Below are positions 42,630 through 51,007 of a stretch of DNA of 64,000 bases, piece after piece; position 1 is the stretch's first letter, and each line of letters starts with the position of its first letter. Origin of the DNA: CAZLFA01 sp964558665. GTDB lineage: Bacteria > Desulfobacterota > Syntrophia > Syntrophales > PHBD01. The position numbers were made by a program, and so were the translations under genes. The stretch spans positions 1 through 64,000 of the forward strand of contig CAZLFA010000014.1 in NCBI GenBank assembly GCA_964558665.1, in the 5' to 3' direction. The notes under the pieces are model-generated. The model was not told the DNA's origin. It made no database searches and was given only the letters and a program-made list of their open reading frames with translations.

Positions 42630-43418
42630 GTGAAGACGGTTCTTTATTATTATACAGGGACGGGAAATTCTTTCTGGACGGCGAGGAGGATAGCCGGAGA
42701 ACTGGGTAATGCGGAACTTGTCCCGATGGTTGCAGCGGGTAAGGTAAATACAGATAATGTGCGGGACAATATTGGACTTGTTTTCCCGGTGCATATGTGG
42801 GGACTGCCCCTGCGCGTTATCAGCTTTGTGAGAAAGATAGCGGATGGCGCAGGCAGGTATCATTTTGCCGTGGCTGTTAATGCCGGGCAGGTGGCAGCAA
42901 CACTGGTTCAATTGAAGGAACTCCTCAATCAGAAGGGGATAACTCTTTCTTCCGGGTTTTCTGTGTGTATGCCCAGCAACTATATTCCCTGGGGAGGCGC
43001 TCCGCCGGAGGAGAAACAGCGGCGGCTGTTCTTCGGTGCCGAAGAAAAAATCAGCAGGATAGCGGAAGCGGTGACAAACAGAGATATCCGGGCGCCGGAA
43101 AAAGGACCTGTCTGGCAGAATTTCTTCCTGTCAATTCTATACAGGATGGCCTCCCCGAAAATTCCCGGGATGGACAAGGCATTCTGGGCAGACGACAAAT
43201 GTATGTCATGCGGTATATGTGAGAAAATCTGCCCCTCCGATAATATTGTGATCGTGGAGGATAAACCCCAATGGCAGCATCGCTGTGAACAATGCCTGGC
43301 ATGTATCCAGTGGTGTCCGGTGGAAGCAATCCAGTTCGGAAAAGGTACGAAAAAGAAAAAGCGCTACCGCCACCCGGAAATAAAGATAACCGACTTGATT
43401 GCTGCAGATAAGAAATGA
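42630..43418 (+). CDS. EFR1-family ferrodoxin (flavodoxin plus two [4Fe-4S])
   Basis: A 262-residue soluble electron carrier. The N-terminal flavodoxin-like domain has YYTGTGNSFWTAR as the FMN-phosphate loop. The C-terminal ferredoxin domain has two C-x2-C-x2-C-x3-C motifs (CMSCGICEKICPSD and CEQCLACIQWCPVEA). It probably shuttles low-potential electrons in the cytoplasm. The GTG start at 42630 is preceded by GGGGAGG. It is convergent with the MBL gene. Confidence 0.93.
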   Translation: MKTVLYYYTGTGNSFWTARRIAGELGNAELVPMVAAGKVNTDNVRDNIGLVFPVHMWGLPLRVISFVRKIADGAGRYHFAVAVNAGQVAATLVQLKELLNQKGITLSSGFSVCMPSNYIPWGGAPPEEKQRRLFFGAEEKISRIAEAVTNRDIRAPEKGPVWQNFFLSILYRMASPKIPGMDKAFWADDKCMSCGICEKICPSDNIVIVEDKPQWQHRCEQCLACIQWCPVEAIQFGKGTKKKKRYRHPEIKITDLIAADKK

Positions 43419-43517
43419 TGAAGTTGTTTTAACGGGAGAAACGGCTGCCATATCGCAGCATGGATTTATACAAATTACTTTTTGCCCGGCGGATTAGATT
43501 ATCAATTTAAATACTTA

Positions 43518-44459
43518 TTATACCGCGGCGAACAGATCGTTATCCGACCTAATAACACTCATGCTCAAAAGTCTGTTGATATGCTTTTGAACGGCGATGG
43601 TTTCCCAGGCTTGAACCCACTCGTCAATGTGAAACTTCTTCCCATAGATCAGGCCTTTGCCGACGAGTTCATCTATAGACTGCGGTTTGTCAAGAGCGGC
43701 CAAAATCTTTGCATCCCTTTGGCCGATGATTTCGAGGAATTGTTCAAGGCGTGAGAAGAATTCCCGGCGCTTAAGGATGCCCGCCTCATGCCCTGTTATG
43801 AAGGTGTCGACATCCAGGTTTTTGAGCCGGCAAGCCGATTCGATAAATAGATCTATATCGCCGTCTGCTCCGAAGTACCATGGGCCAAAGGATGTCAGGT
43901 CGATATCGCCAGTATAGACCATACCAAGATCAGGGAACAGGAGACAGCAGAAACCGGCTGAATGGCCGGGCATTCCGATCACTTTTACGCAGGTATGGCC
44001 GAACTCCATGTTGTCACCCCAGCCGTAGCATCCGTCAAGGCGTGATGTAGAGAGCCACCACTCATGCCTGTTTTGCGGGCTGAAAGGGCTTTGCTCAGTT
44101 TCGGGGTTTGATATCCTCTCAATCCATCCCTCAGCCCAGTCATTTCCATACATGTCGATCATGCCAAGCCTGTTCAATATCTCTCTGCGGTTGCGGAAGC
44201 ATGATGCTTCGATATCGTTGATCCATATCTGTGCCGATTTAAAGATATGATTGCAGGAGATGTGATCGAAATGGAAATGGGTATTAAGAACAATCTCGAC
44301 GTTATGCCTTTCATTGAGCTCTGCAAGCCTTTTCATGCCGGCACCGGGATCGATAACGACCTTGGCTGTATCATCTATGAAAAGTGTGTTGCAGAAAGGA
44401 AACCTCCCGCGATTTTCACCTTCAATTACCATGACATTTTCGAATTTTTGACCAGTCAT
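43518..44459 (-). CDS. Metallo-beta-lactamase-fold hydrolase
   Basis: A 313-residue MBL-fold protein with the metal motif THFHFDH (H-x-H-x-D-H), the later GHSAG His and YTGDIDL Asp, and TGHEAG with the final His. The C-terminal extension (about 60 residues) looks like a winged-helix or RNA-binding part, as in glyoxalase II-like or lactonase subfamilies. The substrate is unknown. A candidate promoter lies 40 bases upstream. Confidence 0.88.
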   Translation of the reverse strand: MTGQKFENVMVIEGENRGRFPFCNTLFIDDTAKVVIDPGAGMKRLAELNERHNVEIVLNTHFHFDHISCNHIFKSAQIWINDIEASCFRNRREILNRLGMIDMYGNDWAEGWIERISNPETEQSPFSPQNRHEWWLSTSRLDGCYGWGDNMEFGHTCVKVIGMPGHSAGFCCLLFPDLGMVYTGDIDLTSFGPWYFGADGDIDLFIESACRLKNLDVDTFITGHEAGILKRREFFSRLEQFLEIIGQRDAKILAALDKPQSIDELVGKGLIYGKKFHIDEWVQAWETIAVQKHINRLLSMSVIRSDNDLFAAV

Positions 44460-44499
44460 ATTATGAGAGATCCCTTTGTTGTTGTGTTTGGTAAGGTAA

Positions 44500-44529
44500 T
44501 ATTTAGCATGCCAAATATAAGTTTGTCAA
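44500..44529 (-). promoter_or_regulatory. Candidate sigma-70 promoter of the MBL-fold gene
   Basis: On the minus strand a perfect TTGACA is followed after 18 bases by TAAATA. The -10 is weak. It lies about 40 bases before the start of the gene at 44459. Confidence 0.35.
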
Positions 44530-44695
44530 ACAAAATGTGAAGGAAACATTTATCCTGGTCGTCAATCGGCTATTTTATCGCGGCTGCAGGCAAGAAGAGG
44601 CTGCTATACAATGGCATATTGAGGATCCGATTATGAATCCGGTTCAGTTGGAACTTTAAATCAGAATCGGAAAGGAGCGCTTTGCCGGCGGCCGG

Positions 44696-45475
44696 CTAAC
44701 CGGAGCGTCGGTCCACGCAATAAACATTGCGTTGAGCGGTGGGTGTTACTGTGAGGTTTTGTACGTTCACATGTTCAGGTGTGTTTATGATATATAAAAT
44801 CGCATCTGCAATGTCTTCTGCCGTCAAAGGAGTGTATCCATCATATACCTTGTCTGCCCTTTGCCGGTCGCCGTAGAAACGTACCTCGGAGAACTCCGTA
44901 TTGACGGCCCCCGGATTAATACATGATACACGAATATCGGTTCCCATCAGATCGATGTTCATGCCTTCCGAGAGTGCGCGCACGGCAAATTTGGTGGCGT
45001 TGTAAACATTACCGCCCGGATAAACCTGGTAACCGGCTATGCTTCCGACATTCACAACGTGTCCCTTGCTTTTGCCGATCATTATCGGGATGATGGCCCG
45101 TGAAACGTTAAGCAGACCCTTGATGTTCGTCTCTATCATCCTCTCCCAGTCGTCAGCCTTGCCTTCATGAAGCTTGTCCAATCCTGCCGAAAGCCCTGCG
45201 TTGTTGATCAATACGTCGGGATGGAAACCGCCGGTTTTAATCTCTTCGGAGAATTTTTCTACTTCAGCTCTGTTGCGAACATCCAACCGGTGAATCGACA
45301 CGGATATGCCGTTCTTCCCCTCCAGTTCTTCTTTCAAAGCGATCAGCCTGTCAAAGCGCCTTGCGGCCAGGATGAGATTTGCCCCGTATGAGGCGCAACT
45401 GACGGCACAGGCCTGACCTATACCCGAGCTGGCTCCTGTTATGATAATGTTTTTACCGCTGATTCTGTTTGTCAT
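44696..45475 (-). CDS. Short-chain dehydrogenase/reductase (YdfG-like)
   Basis: A 259-residue SDR. The NAD(P)-binding TGASSGIGQA is near the N-terminus, NNAG follows at about residue 88, and the active site is completed by the S of GSIAGYQ and Y-N-A-T-K (Tyr and Lys). The VNTEFSEVRF segment recalls YdfG-type 3-hydroxy acid dehydrogenases. The start at 45475 has GGTGA eight bases upstream; ATG at 45490 is an alternative that overlaps the Fe-ADH stop. Co-transcribed with the Fe-ADH. Confidence 0.9.
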   Translation of the reverse strand: MTNRISGKNIIITGASSGIGQACAVSCASYGANLILAARRFDRLIALKEELEGKNGISVSIHRLDVRNRAEVEKFSEEIKTGGFHPDVLINNAGLSAGLDKLHEGKADDWERMIETNIKGLLNVSRAIIPIMIGKSKGHVVNVGSIAGYQVYPGGNVYNATKFAVRALSEGMNIDLMGTDIRVSCINPGAVNTEFSEVRFYGDRQRADKVYDGYTPLTAEDIADAILYIINTPEHVNVQNLTVTPTAQRNVYCVDRRSG

Positions 45476-45480
45476 GCTGT

Positions 45481-46644
45481 TCACCGGCATATCGTCAGTA
45501 TATCTGTAATAATTTCTTTTGTGTAGGTTTTTAGTCCCCATACTTGAGCGAGAGTATATGCATTTTCTGATATACGGGATATTTCATTTTCGGGAATATC
45601 CGCCTCTTTCAATGAAGTCGGGCTTCCTATTGATGCAAACCATCTCTTTAATGAGGATATTCCTTGGAGTGCGGCGTGATGATCATCGGTATCGGCAATC
45701 TTGAACATCTGCCTTGCAAAACAGGCAAATCTTGAAGGAATTTTGCCGGCCATATAGGACATCCAGCCGGGAAGAACTATGGACAGTCCCGCTCCATGGG
45801 CAATGTCGTATAGAGCGCTCAATGAATGCTCTATCATATGGGCAGGAAAACTGACCTGTCCCATTCCGGCAGTTGTGAGTCCGTTGAATGCCAGTGTTGT
45901 TGCCCACATCATGTTTGCCCTCGCAGTGTAATCATCCGGTTTTTTCAAAATGGTTTCCGTACTTTCCATGACAGTTTTCATGAAACTTTCTACAAGTCTA
46001 TCCTGGAGAGGGCTGATTGGTTCCGTATTGTTGAAATAACCTTCAAGCATATGGGTAATGGCATCCACGGCACTGTATGCGCTGTAGGATGCATTTAGGG
46101 TGTATAGCACCGCAGGATCCATTATCGATGTCTTGGGCTGAATAAATGGCGAACGAATGCTGAATTTCCGTGCGCCTTCTTCATTGGTTATGACAGCGGC
46201 GCTGTTCATCTCCGAGGCGCTGGCGGAAAGCGTTAAAACGGTCAGTACAGGTAGCGCATCCCTGATTATCTGCTTATAGGTAAAAAAGTCCCAGACGTCG
46301 TGATCGGCCTTGACGCCTGCGGCAACAGCCTTTGCAGTGTCTATGACGCTTCCGCCGCCTACAGCTATTATCACTTCTGTCTTATGCTTGCGTGCCAGTT
46401 CTATCCCTTCCTTAACCTTGGACAAAACAGGATTTGATCTGACATTGGCTAATTCGGCATATTCAACGCCTGCTTCCCCAAGAGATGCCGCAACCTGATC
46501 ATAGACTCCGCTTTTTTTTGCGCTTCCCATGCCATAGACAATTAGTGCCTTTTTTCCGAATCGTACAGCCTCGGAACCGATTCTTTTAATCTGCCCCTGC
46601 CCGAAGATTATTTTTGTCGGATTTTCAAATATGAAGTTTTGCAT
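45481..46644 (-). CDS. Iron-containing alcohol dehydrogenase (butanol dehydrogenase-like)
   Basis: A 387-residue group III alcohol dehydrogenase. It has FGQGQIKRIG and the NAD(P)-binding GGGSVIDTAKAVAAG at the N-terminal half. The metal His residues lie in AHMIEHSLSALYDIAHGAG. It is closest in appearance to YqhD/BdhA enzymes that reduce aldehydes with NADPH. It runs into the SDR gene, so the pair may act on linked carbonyl substrates. Confidence 0.93.
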   Translation of the reverse strand: MQNFIFENPTKIIFGQGQIKRIGSEAVRFGKKALIVYGMGSAKKSGVYDQVAASLGEAGVEYAELANVRSNPVLSKVKEGIELARKHKTEVIIAVGGGSVIDTAKAVAAGVKADHDVWDFFTYKQIIRDALPVLTVLTLSASASEMNSAAVITNEEGARKFSIRSPFIQPKTSIMDPAVLYTLNASYSAYSAVDAITHMLEGYFNNTEPISPLQDRLVESFMKTVMESTETILKKPDDYTARANMMWATTLAFNGLTTAGMGQVSFPAHMIEHSLSALYDIAHGAGLSIVLPGWMSYMAGKIPSRFACFARQMFKIADTDDHHAALQGISSLKRWFASIGSPTSLKEADIPENEISRISENAYTLAQVWGLKTYTKEIITDILTICR

Positions 46645-46783
46645 GATATCAATCCTTCTTGTAAGAGTTTTGTTTTATTTGTTTTTTCGTAGGTTTTAAC
46701 TATACAGCACAGATATGTGCTTGTCAATATTCGGGGCATATTCGGGCAATTATTCTTTGCTGATATGATTGATTGTCGAATGG

Positions 46784-46826
46784 AAAAAAAAAGAGGCATT
46801 CAGCTTGTAAAGCAGATGCCTCTTTT
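46784..46826 (-). terminator. Rho-independent terminator after the cold-shock gene
   Basis: On the minus strand GAGGCAT, a 16-base loop, then ATGCCTC is followed by a run of ten T residues. It starts about 30 bases after the stop of the csp gene. Confidence 0.88.
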
Positions 46827-46853
46827 CAATAGAGTCTGTTGATTACCTTATTT

Positions 46854-47054
46854 TTATGCAGGTCTTACATTCTCGGCTGCGGGGCCTTTCTGGCCTTTGG
46901 TGATCTCAAAGCTTACCCGCTGTCCTTCATGCAGGGTCCTGAAACCGGTTGTTTGAATGGCACTAAAATGAACAAATACGTCACTGCCCTCATCTGTCTC
47001 GATGAAGCCAAAGCCTTTCTTTTCATTGAACCACTTTACTGTTCCTTCTGACAT
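46854..47054 (-). CDS. Cold-shock protein (CspA family)
   Basis: A 66-residue single cold-shock domain. The RNA-binding motifs read KGFGFI (RNP1) and DVFVHFS (RNP2), and the start and end fit the family (MSEGTVKWFN to ENVRPA). It binds single-stranded RNA/DNA and acts as an RNA chaperone. The start is supported by AAGGAGG eight bases upstream. The leader of about 150 bases carries a promoter and a terminator-like hairpin (47107-47142), and a second terminator follows the gene. Confidence 0.96.
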   Translation of the reverse strand: MSEGTVKWFNEKKGFGFIETDEGSDVFVHFSAIQTTGFRTLHEGQRVSFEITKGQKGPAAENVRPA

Positions 47055-47106
47055 CGCTATTTCCTCCTTTCTAAAAATTCTTAAAGTCGGATCGGCACTG
47101 CGCCAG

Positions 47107-47142
47107 AAAAAAAACCACCAAGACTCTTGAGCCGTGGTGGTT
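47107..47142 (-). terminator. Terminator-like hairpin inside the csp leader
   Basis: On the minus strand AACCACCA, a 14-base loop, then TGGTGGTT is followed by a run of T residues (positions 47114-47107), an intrinsic-terminator layout. If the promoter at 47213-47241 is real, this sits about 65 bases into the csp leader and would act as an attenuator; otherwise it ends the upstream CDO-like transcript. Confidence 0.7.
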
Positions 47143-47212
47143 AACCTCTGAACTTCAAAATGTCTATACCAACTTCTCAAAGCCCGAAATATCACGGACT
47201 ATGTTGCGCGAT

Positions 47213-47241
47213 GCTCTACACTCTGTAACGGGCTATGTCAA
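47213..47241 (-). promoter_or_regulatory. Candidate sigma-70 promoter of csp
   Basis: On the minus strand a perfect TTGACA is followed after 17 bases by TAGAGC. The -10 is weak, but the position would give a leader of about 150 bases, close to that of E. coli cspA. Confidence 0.4.
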
Positions 47242-47330
47242 GTGTTATTTTTAACAAAATAATTTAAACACAGCAAAAGATTGCAGGAAAAAATCATTTC
47301 ATTAATATGGATAAGGCCTTCATACTTTCA

Positions 47331-48065
47331 TTAAACAGGCATGCCGGAAAGCGACAGGTCACATTCCCTGCGGATGTAGTCGGGTAAGTCGGTTTTTCTG
47401 TAAGTATCGAGAATGTCTCTCGCCCAGGCAGTTCCCAGATGACCCAAGGAACGGATAATCAATACTTCTTTATGGGTTCTGGGCGGATACATGCGACGTA
47501 CGATTTTCTGTTCAGGATAGAAAAATTGTATGAATCCTTTTCTGACCGGCCTGCCGTATACATTCAACGTTATGCTTATGCTGTCTGTGATATTTTCCAT
47601 CCTGTGAATTCCCTTGTCCATGGCAAGAACGTGGGTCGTCTGGCTCTGATTCAGCGTTAATGATGGCCCCTTTTCAAGCTCTGCAAAACCTTCTTCGCGG
47701 CCGTTATCGAGACGTTGGTACTTTATCTCCTGCACGCTGCCGAAGATGGTCCCTATAATACCCCATGATCCGTGGTCATGAACTGCATCCACGGTATGCG
47801 GTTCCCATAAATACAGAAAAACAATTAAAGATTGGTCAGGACTTCTGTAAAGTGTTATCTCATTCGGCCAGAGTGACGCCCTCTGCTCATTGTAAAGTTT
47901 TCTGCCTTCATGAATACTTTTCAGATAGTTTACAAACCATTCGGGATCGGCAGTGTATTGTTGGACGATCCCACGCCCTTCATCGATTATCTGTTTTATG
48001 TTGTCTTCGTTTTCGATCAGTGAATGAAACTCTTTACATAGTGTGTTTAATGATCTGCTTGGCAT
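47331..48065 (-). CDS. Cysteine dioxygenase-like cupin protein
   Basis: A 244-residue protein with the cysteine dioxygenase cupin signature H-D-H-G-S-W-G and a later metal His in GIHRMEN. The ligand spacing fits the three-His iron site of the CDO/3-mercaptopropionate dioxygenase family. The true substrate is unclear. A dioxygenase in an anaerobe is odd, so it may act during oxygen exposure or have another role. About 80 of its residues lie beyond the usual C-terminus. It precedes csp on the same strand. Confidence 0.72.
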   Translation of the reverse strand: MPSRSLNTLCKEFHSLIENEDNIKQIIDEGRGIVQQYTADPEWFVNYLKSIHEGRKLYNEQRASLWPNEITLYRSPDQSLIVFLYLWEPHTVDAVHDHGSWGIIGTIFGSVQEIKYQRLDNGREEGFAELEKGPSLTLNQSQTTHVLAMDKGIHRMENITDSISITLNVYGRPVRKGFIQFFYPEQKIVRRMYPPRTHKEVLIIRSLGHLGTAWARDILDTYRKTDLPDYIRRECDLSLSGMPV

Positions 48066-48223
48066 GATATCTCCTTTATAAATTTTTCAGGTGCCGGAAC
48101 CGATATCGTTTTCATGTGAAAACTCCTGAGCTTTAACAATACAATTACCAATAGAGAGAAGGCTTACCAAATTAACTTTTTGCCAGAGATGAAGGCCGTT
48201 ACGCGAACACTCTGATTCAGAAC

Positions 48224-49054
48224 CTAAGGCTGACTGTCTGATCCATGTCTCCTGATATGATTCCATGACCGGTATTCCTGAGCGTTGGGGTCGGCGGCAA
48301 GAACCTTCTGTTCGTTCCTGTATTTTTTCATAATGCCTTTTTGTTTATACAGTTTACGATCCAGGCCGACGGGACACACCTTGGTGCAGATTCCACACGG
48401 ATAACAGCGCCGAATGCTCAGTTCCTCAGCCATTTCCAGGCAGGACTTTTTGTCATAGTCCCCAACCGTCCTGTCTTCTCTCATTGTCAATGCTTTCTTG
48501 GGACAGCATTCTGCACATGCGCCACATTTAATACAGAGATCTTTTTTCATCAGGGGGTCCGGGGAAAGCGGCTCAGTCGTGAAAACAGAAACAAAACGGA
48601 CTCTCGGTCCATATGCTCTGGTGAGCAGGCAGTGGCTGACTCCAACTGTTCCAAGGCCGGCGTACTTTGCTGCCATGACATGTCCAAATGCGGACGCTGT
48701 TTTCTTTTTTAATGCCTTAATGCTGCTGTATCCGTCACGTGGAAAGAAGAAAGCGGCAAATCCATCCCTGTTCAGCCGTTTCGTAAGATCATAAGCAAGG
48801 ATGTCCAGTTTTCTGTTGGCTGTCCGGTAAAGCTCCATATGTAAGGCGGAGGGAGTTGTTTCCACTATGGGGAGGGGCATCTGGACGCCTAAAACTATTA
48901 CCGATTCTGCCGGCTCCCATAAAGATTTAGGATGAAAGTCTTCAGGTACTTCATTAAATTCCTGCCATCTTGCGGCAGACGCATAACCCACTAGGTCAGC
49001 CCCCCAGTCCATGCAGGTTCTAGAAATATTGTCTTTTAAAGGTTCGTTAAACAA
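48224..49054 (-). CDS. QueG-like 4Fe-4S double-cluster protein
   Basis: A 276-residue Fe-S protein. The N-terminal half resembles the cobalamin-binding part of epoxyqueuosine reductase (VIVLGVQMP, KYAGLGTVG), and the C-terminal half carries two [4Fe-4S] motifs (CIKCGACAECCPKKA and CYPCGICTKVCPVG). It lacks the C-terminal HEAT-like tRNA-recognition repeats of full QueG, so it is more likely one of the reductive-dehalogenase-like corrinoid/Fe-S proteins of unknown substrate found in anaerobes. Confidence 0.8.
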   Translation of the reverse strand: MFNEPLKDNISRTCMDWGADLVGYASAARWQEFNEVPEDFHPKSLWEPAESVIVLGVQMPLPIVETTPSALHMELYRTANRKLDILAYDLTKRLNRDGFAAFFFPRDGYSSIKALKKKTASAFGHVMAAKYAGLGTVGVSHCLLTRAYGPRVRFVSVFTTEPLSPDPLMKKDLCIKCGACAECCPKKALTMREDRTVGDYDKKSCLEMAEELSIRRCYPCGICTKVCPVGLDRKLYKQKGIMKKYRNEQKVLAADPNAQEYRSWNHIRRHGSDSQP

Positions 49055-49085
49055 GCGATATCTCTTTCCTGTTTGTTAATGCTTA

Positions 49086-49475
49086 TCATTTGCCCTTACA
49101 TTCGGATTTTCCTTTTCCGCGACCTTCTGTATCTTCGTTCTTTAATTTGCCATCCTCAAATGTGAGGACATAGATAAAATCACCTTCGCCGCAATTATAT
49201 ATCCATTTTTCAATTCCTGCCACATACTTTCTCCGCTTCGTGGATTCAGATATGTCTCTCTCCACCTTCTTTTTTCTCTTTTTATCAGATTTTGCCGCGC
49301 TCAGCTTCTCTTTGAAAGCAGGTTTACCGCAGGTCATGAGGACTTTGGTTCTGCTGTCTCCGATTGTAACCATTCCGGTGCCGCATCTGAATGCTGAAGA
49401 CTCAGTCGGGATTGCGATTATAATAAAAGCGAAACAAAACAACAATTGAGAAATCAGGAATTTTCTTGTCTGCAT
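49086..49475 (-). CDS. Exported DUF2845 protein
   Basis: A 129-residue protein with a signal peptide (about residues 1-28). The family core reads CGTGMVTIGDSRTKVLMTCGKP, followed by a Lys-rich stretch (KSDKKRKKKVERD), a WIYNCGEGDFIYVLTF strand pair and a basic tail. Function unknown. This is one of several exported proteins here with Lys-rich segments. Confidence 0.82.
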   Translation of the reverse strand: MQTRKFLISQLLFCFAFIIIAIPTESSAFRCGTGMVTIGDSRTKVLMTCGKPAFKEKLSAAKSDKKRKKKVERDISESTKRRKYVAGIEKWIYNCGEGDFIYVLTFEDGKLKNEDTEGRGKGKSECKGK

Positions 49476-49734
49476 GATTATTTTCCCCCTTCAAAGTGTC
49501 TTGCGAGATTGTTCATCTCCGGAAAGGCGGCCTTATATGAAACACGGGTAAAGAGCAAGCTAAATAGTTTTAATCTCTTGACAAATTAATGATTATTGGC
49601 TTAAAAAATGGTCAAAGATCTGATAATAAATCTTGATATTTCACAATCAGAATTTTTATCGTCCGGACAGGGAATTTATTCTGCGGATTATCTGTTGGAT
49701 GTTGTAGAGAAAACATTTCGCGTAAAGTATCAAA

Positions 49735-50469
49735 ATGAATCCGATTAGTAATCCAGGCAATCTCAGGCGAACATTTTTAATAAAGTTTATCATGATGTTT
49801 TTGTGTACAGTTCTTTGTTTAAATGGATATGCGGCGACGAAACCGGAATCAGCATCACCTGTACAACTTCAAAGATTAAAAAGAGCGCACATGATAAATT
49901 TACCTGATCCTAAACTGAAAGGGGTTCTTTCTCTGGAAGAAACTCTGGCAAAGAGGAAATCTGTCAGACAATTTAAGCCGGCATCCCTTACGCTGAACCA
50001 GCTTTCACAGCTTCTGTGGGCTGCACAGGGAGTAACACGCAAATGGGGCGGCCGGACGGCACCGTCAGCCGGCGCCCTGTATCCTCTGGAAATCTATGTT
50101 GCTACACGTGATGGTCTTTTTCATTATAATCCTTCAAAGCACCAGTTGATGAAGATGTCCGAGCAGAATCTTATTCCGGCGATTGCCAGGGCTGCTCTTG
50201 AACAGAATTCCATTGCGGAAGCGCCATCCTTATTCATAATAACTGCCGTCTATGAACGCACATCACTTAAATATCACGATCGTGCGGAGCGTTATGTGAA
50301 GATGGAGGTGGGGCATGTAGCGCAGAACATACTGCTTCAAGCCGCGGCCATGGGATTAGCTGCCGTCCCGGTCGGCGCTTTTTATGATCAAATGATTCAT
50401 CAATCACTAAGACTACCTCCGGAACGCCAGCCTCTCTATATCATTCCCGTAGGTCATCAGAGAAAGTGA
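49735..50469 (+). CDS. Exported SagB-type nitroreductase-fold protein, second paralogue
   Basis: A 244-residue protein with an N-terminal export signal (LIKFIMMFLCTVLCLNGYAA). The SagB pattern is complete: RKSVRQFKPASLTLNQLSQLLWAAQGVTRKWGGRTAPSAGALYPLEIYV, then a C-terminal helix GHVAQNILLQAAAMGLAAVPVGAF. FMN-binding residues (Arg of KSVRQF, Ser-Ala-Gly, Gln-Asn) are present. Similar proteins are found as periplasmic or lipoprotein FMN oxidoreductases in Desulfobacterota. It ends 47 bases before the oad operon promoter. Confidence 0.85.
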   Translation: MNPISNPGNLRRTFLIKFIMMFLCTVLCLNGYAATKPESASPVQLQRLKRAHMINLPDPKLKGVLSLEETLAKRKSVRQFKPASLTLNQLSQLLWAAQGVTRKWGGRTAPSAGALYPLEIYVATRDGLFHYNPSKHQLMKMSEQNLIPAIARAALEQNSIAEAPSLFIITAVYERTSLKYHDRAERYVKMEVGHVAQNILLQAAAMGLAAVPVGAFYDQMIHQSLRLPPERQPLYIIPVGHQRK

Positions 50470-50515
50470 ACCATAAGTGTTTAATTACTCCGAACCCAGC
50501 CAATGGCGGTTTATA

Positions 50516-50544
50516 TTGACATATGAGAAAATTTAGCCTAGTAT
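50516..50544 (+). promoter_or_regulatory. Sigma-70 promoter of the oadG-oadB-biotin carrier unit
   Basis: A perfect TTGACA is followed after 17 bases by TAGTAT. The leader from here to oadG (50832) is about 280 bases and contains the repeat element 50576-50777. Confidence 0.65.
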
Positions 50545-50575
50545 GCCGCGATTTTACTTCAAGGATTAACCTTCG

Positions 50576-50777
50576 CAGGAAATAACTAAATGGTTTCCGT
50601 CCGGAAAGGGCTCTTTTCCGCTCCGGCTGTGTCGATCTTCGGCATCGCTTGTGAGACGTATGTAAAGTACGCCTCCGCGTAATCCCTTGATCTCCTTGCC
50701 GAAAAGAAAAATAACCACTTTCCAATCCGGAAACCGAAAGTTTCAACATCCGGAGAGTTTCCGGATGGACACTAAAT
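50576..50777. repeat. MITE-like repeat element in the oad leader
   Basis: About 200 bases with imperfect inverted ends: the left AAATGGTTTCCGTCCGGAAA and the reverse complement of the right, ATTTAGTGTCCATCCGGAAA. The right end is shared with the copies at 2870-2932 and, more weakly, 29832-29872. The central part contains a GC-rich stretch (GGCATCGCTTGTGAGACGTA). No transposase frame. It lies downstream of the promoter, so it would be transcribed into the oad leader RNA. Confidence 0.6.
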
Positions 50778-50831
50778 AAAAAAAGCTGATGCTGGCGAAA
50801 TGTCAGCATGACTGTTGAGGAACTGGTGGCG

Positions 50832-50978
50832 ATGGATAAATTTACATTCGGTATAACTATGGTGGTTGTTGGCATGGGAGGCACTTTGCTGACCCTCGGT
50901 GTAATGAGTATCATCATGTCAGTATTGAAAAAAATTTTTCCTTATAAAAAAGAGGAAGAATCTGACAACAACCGCTGA
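50832..50978 (+). CDS. oadG: Sodium-pump decarboxylase gamma subunit
   Basis: A 48-residue protein from DKFTFGITMVV to EEESDNNR. One transmembrane helix (FTFGITMVVVGMGGTLLTL) is followed by a basic and then acidic cytosolic tail. This is the layout of OadG, the small subunit that anchors the carboxyltransferase to the membrane beta subunit. GAGG lies 11-14 bases upstream of the ATG. It ends 29 bases before oadB. Confidence 0.7.
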   Translation: MDKFTFGITMVVVGMGGTLLTLGVMSIIMSVLKKIFPYKKEEESDNNR

Positions 50979-51007
50979 AGCATATATATAAGAGGAGATC
51001 AATAGGA

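Noticed and set aside
49578..49606. TTGACA at 49578 as promoter of the second SagB-like gene
   Set aside because: The hexamer at 17 bases downstream (TTAAAA) matches only three -10 positions and the start lies 130 bases away; too weak to list.
50441..50917. A 158-codon minus-strand frame between the SagB-like gene and oadG
   Set aside because: It runs through a repeat element, a promoter and the oadG coding region on the opposite strand. The composition is that of repeat DNA.
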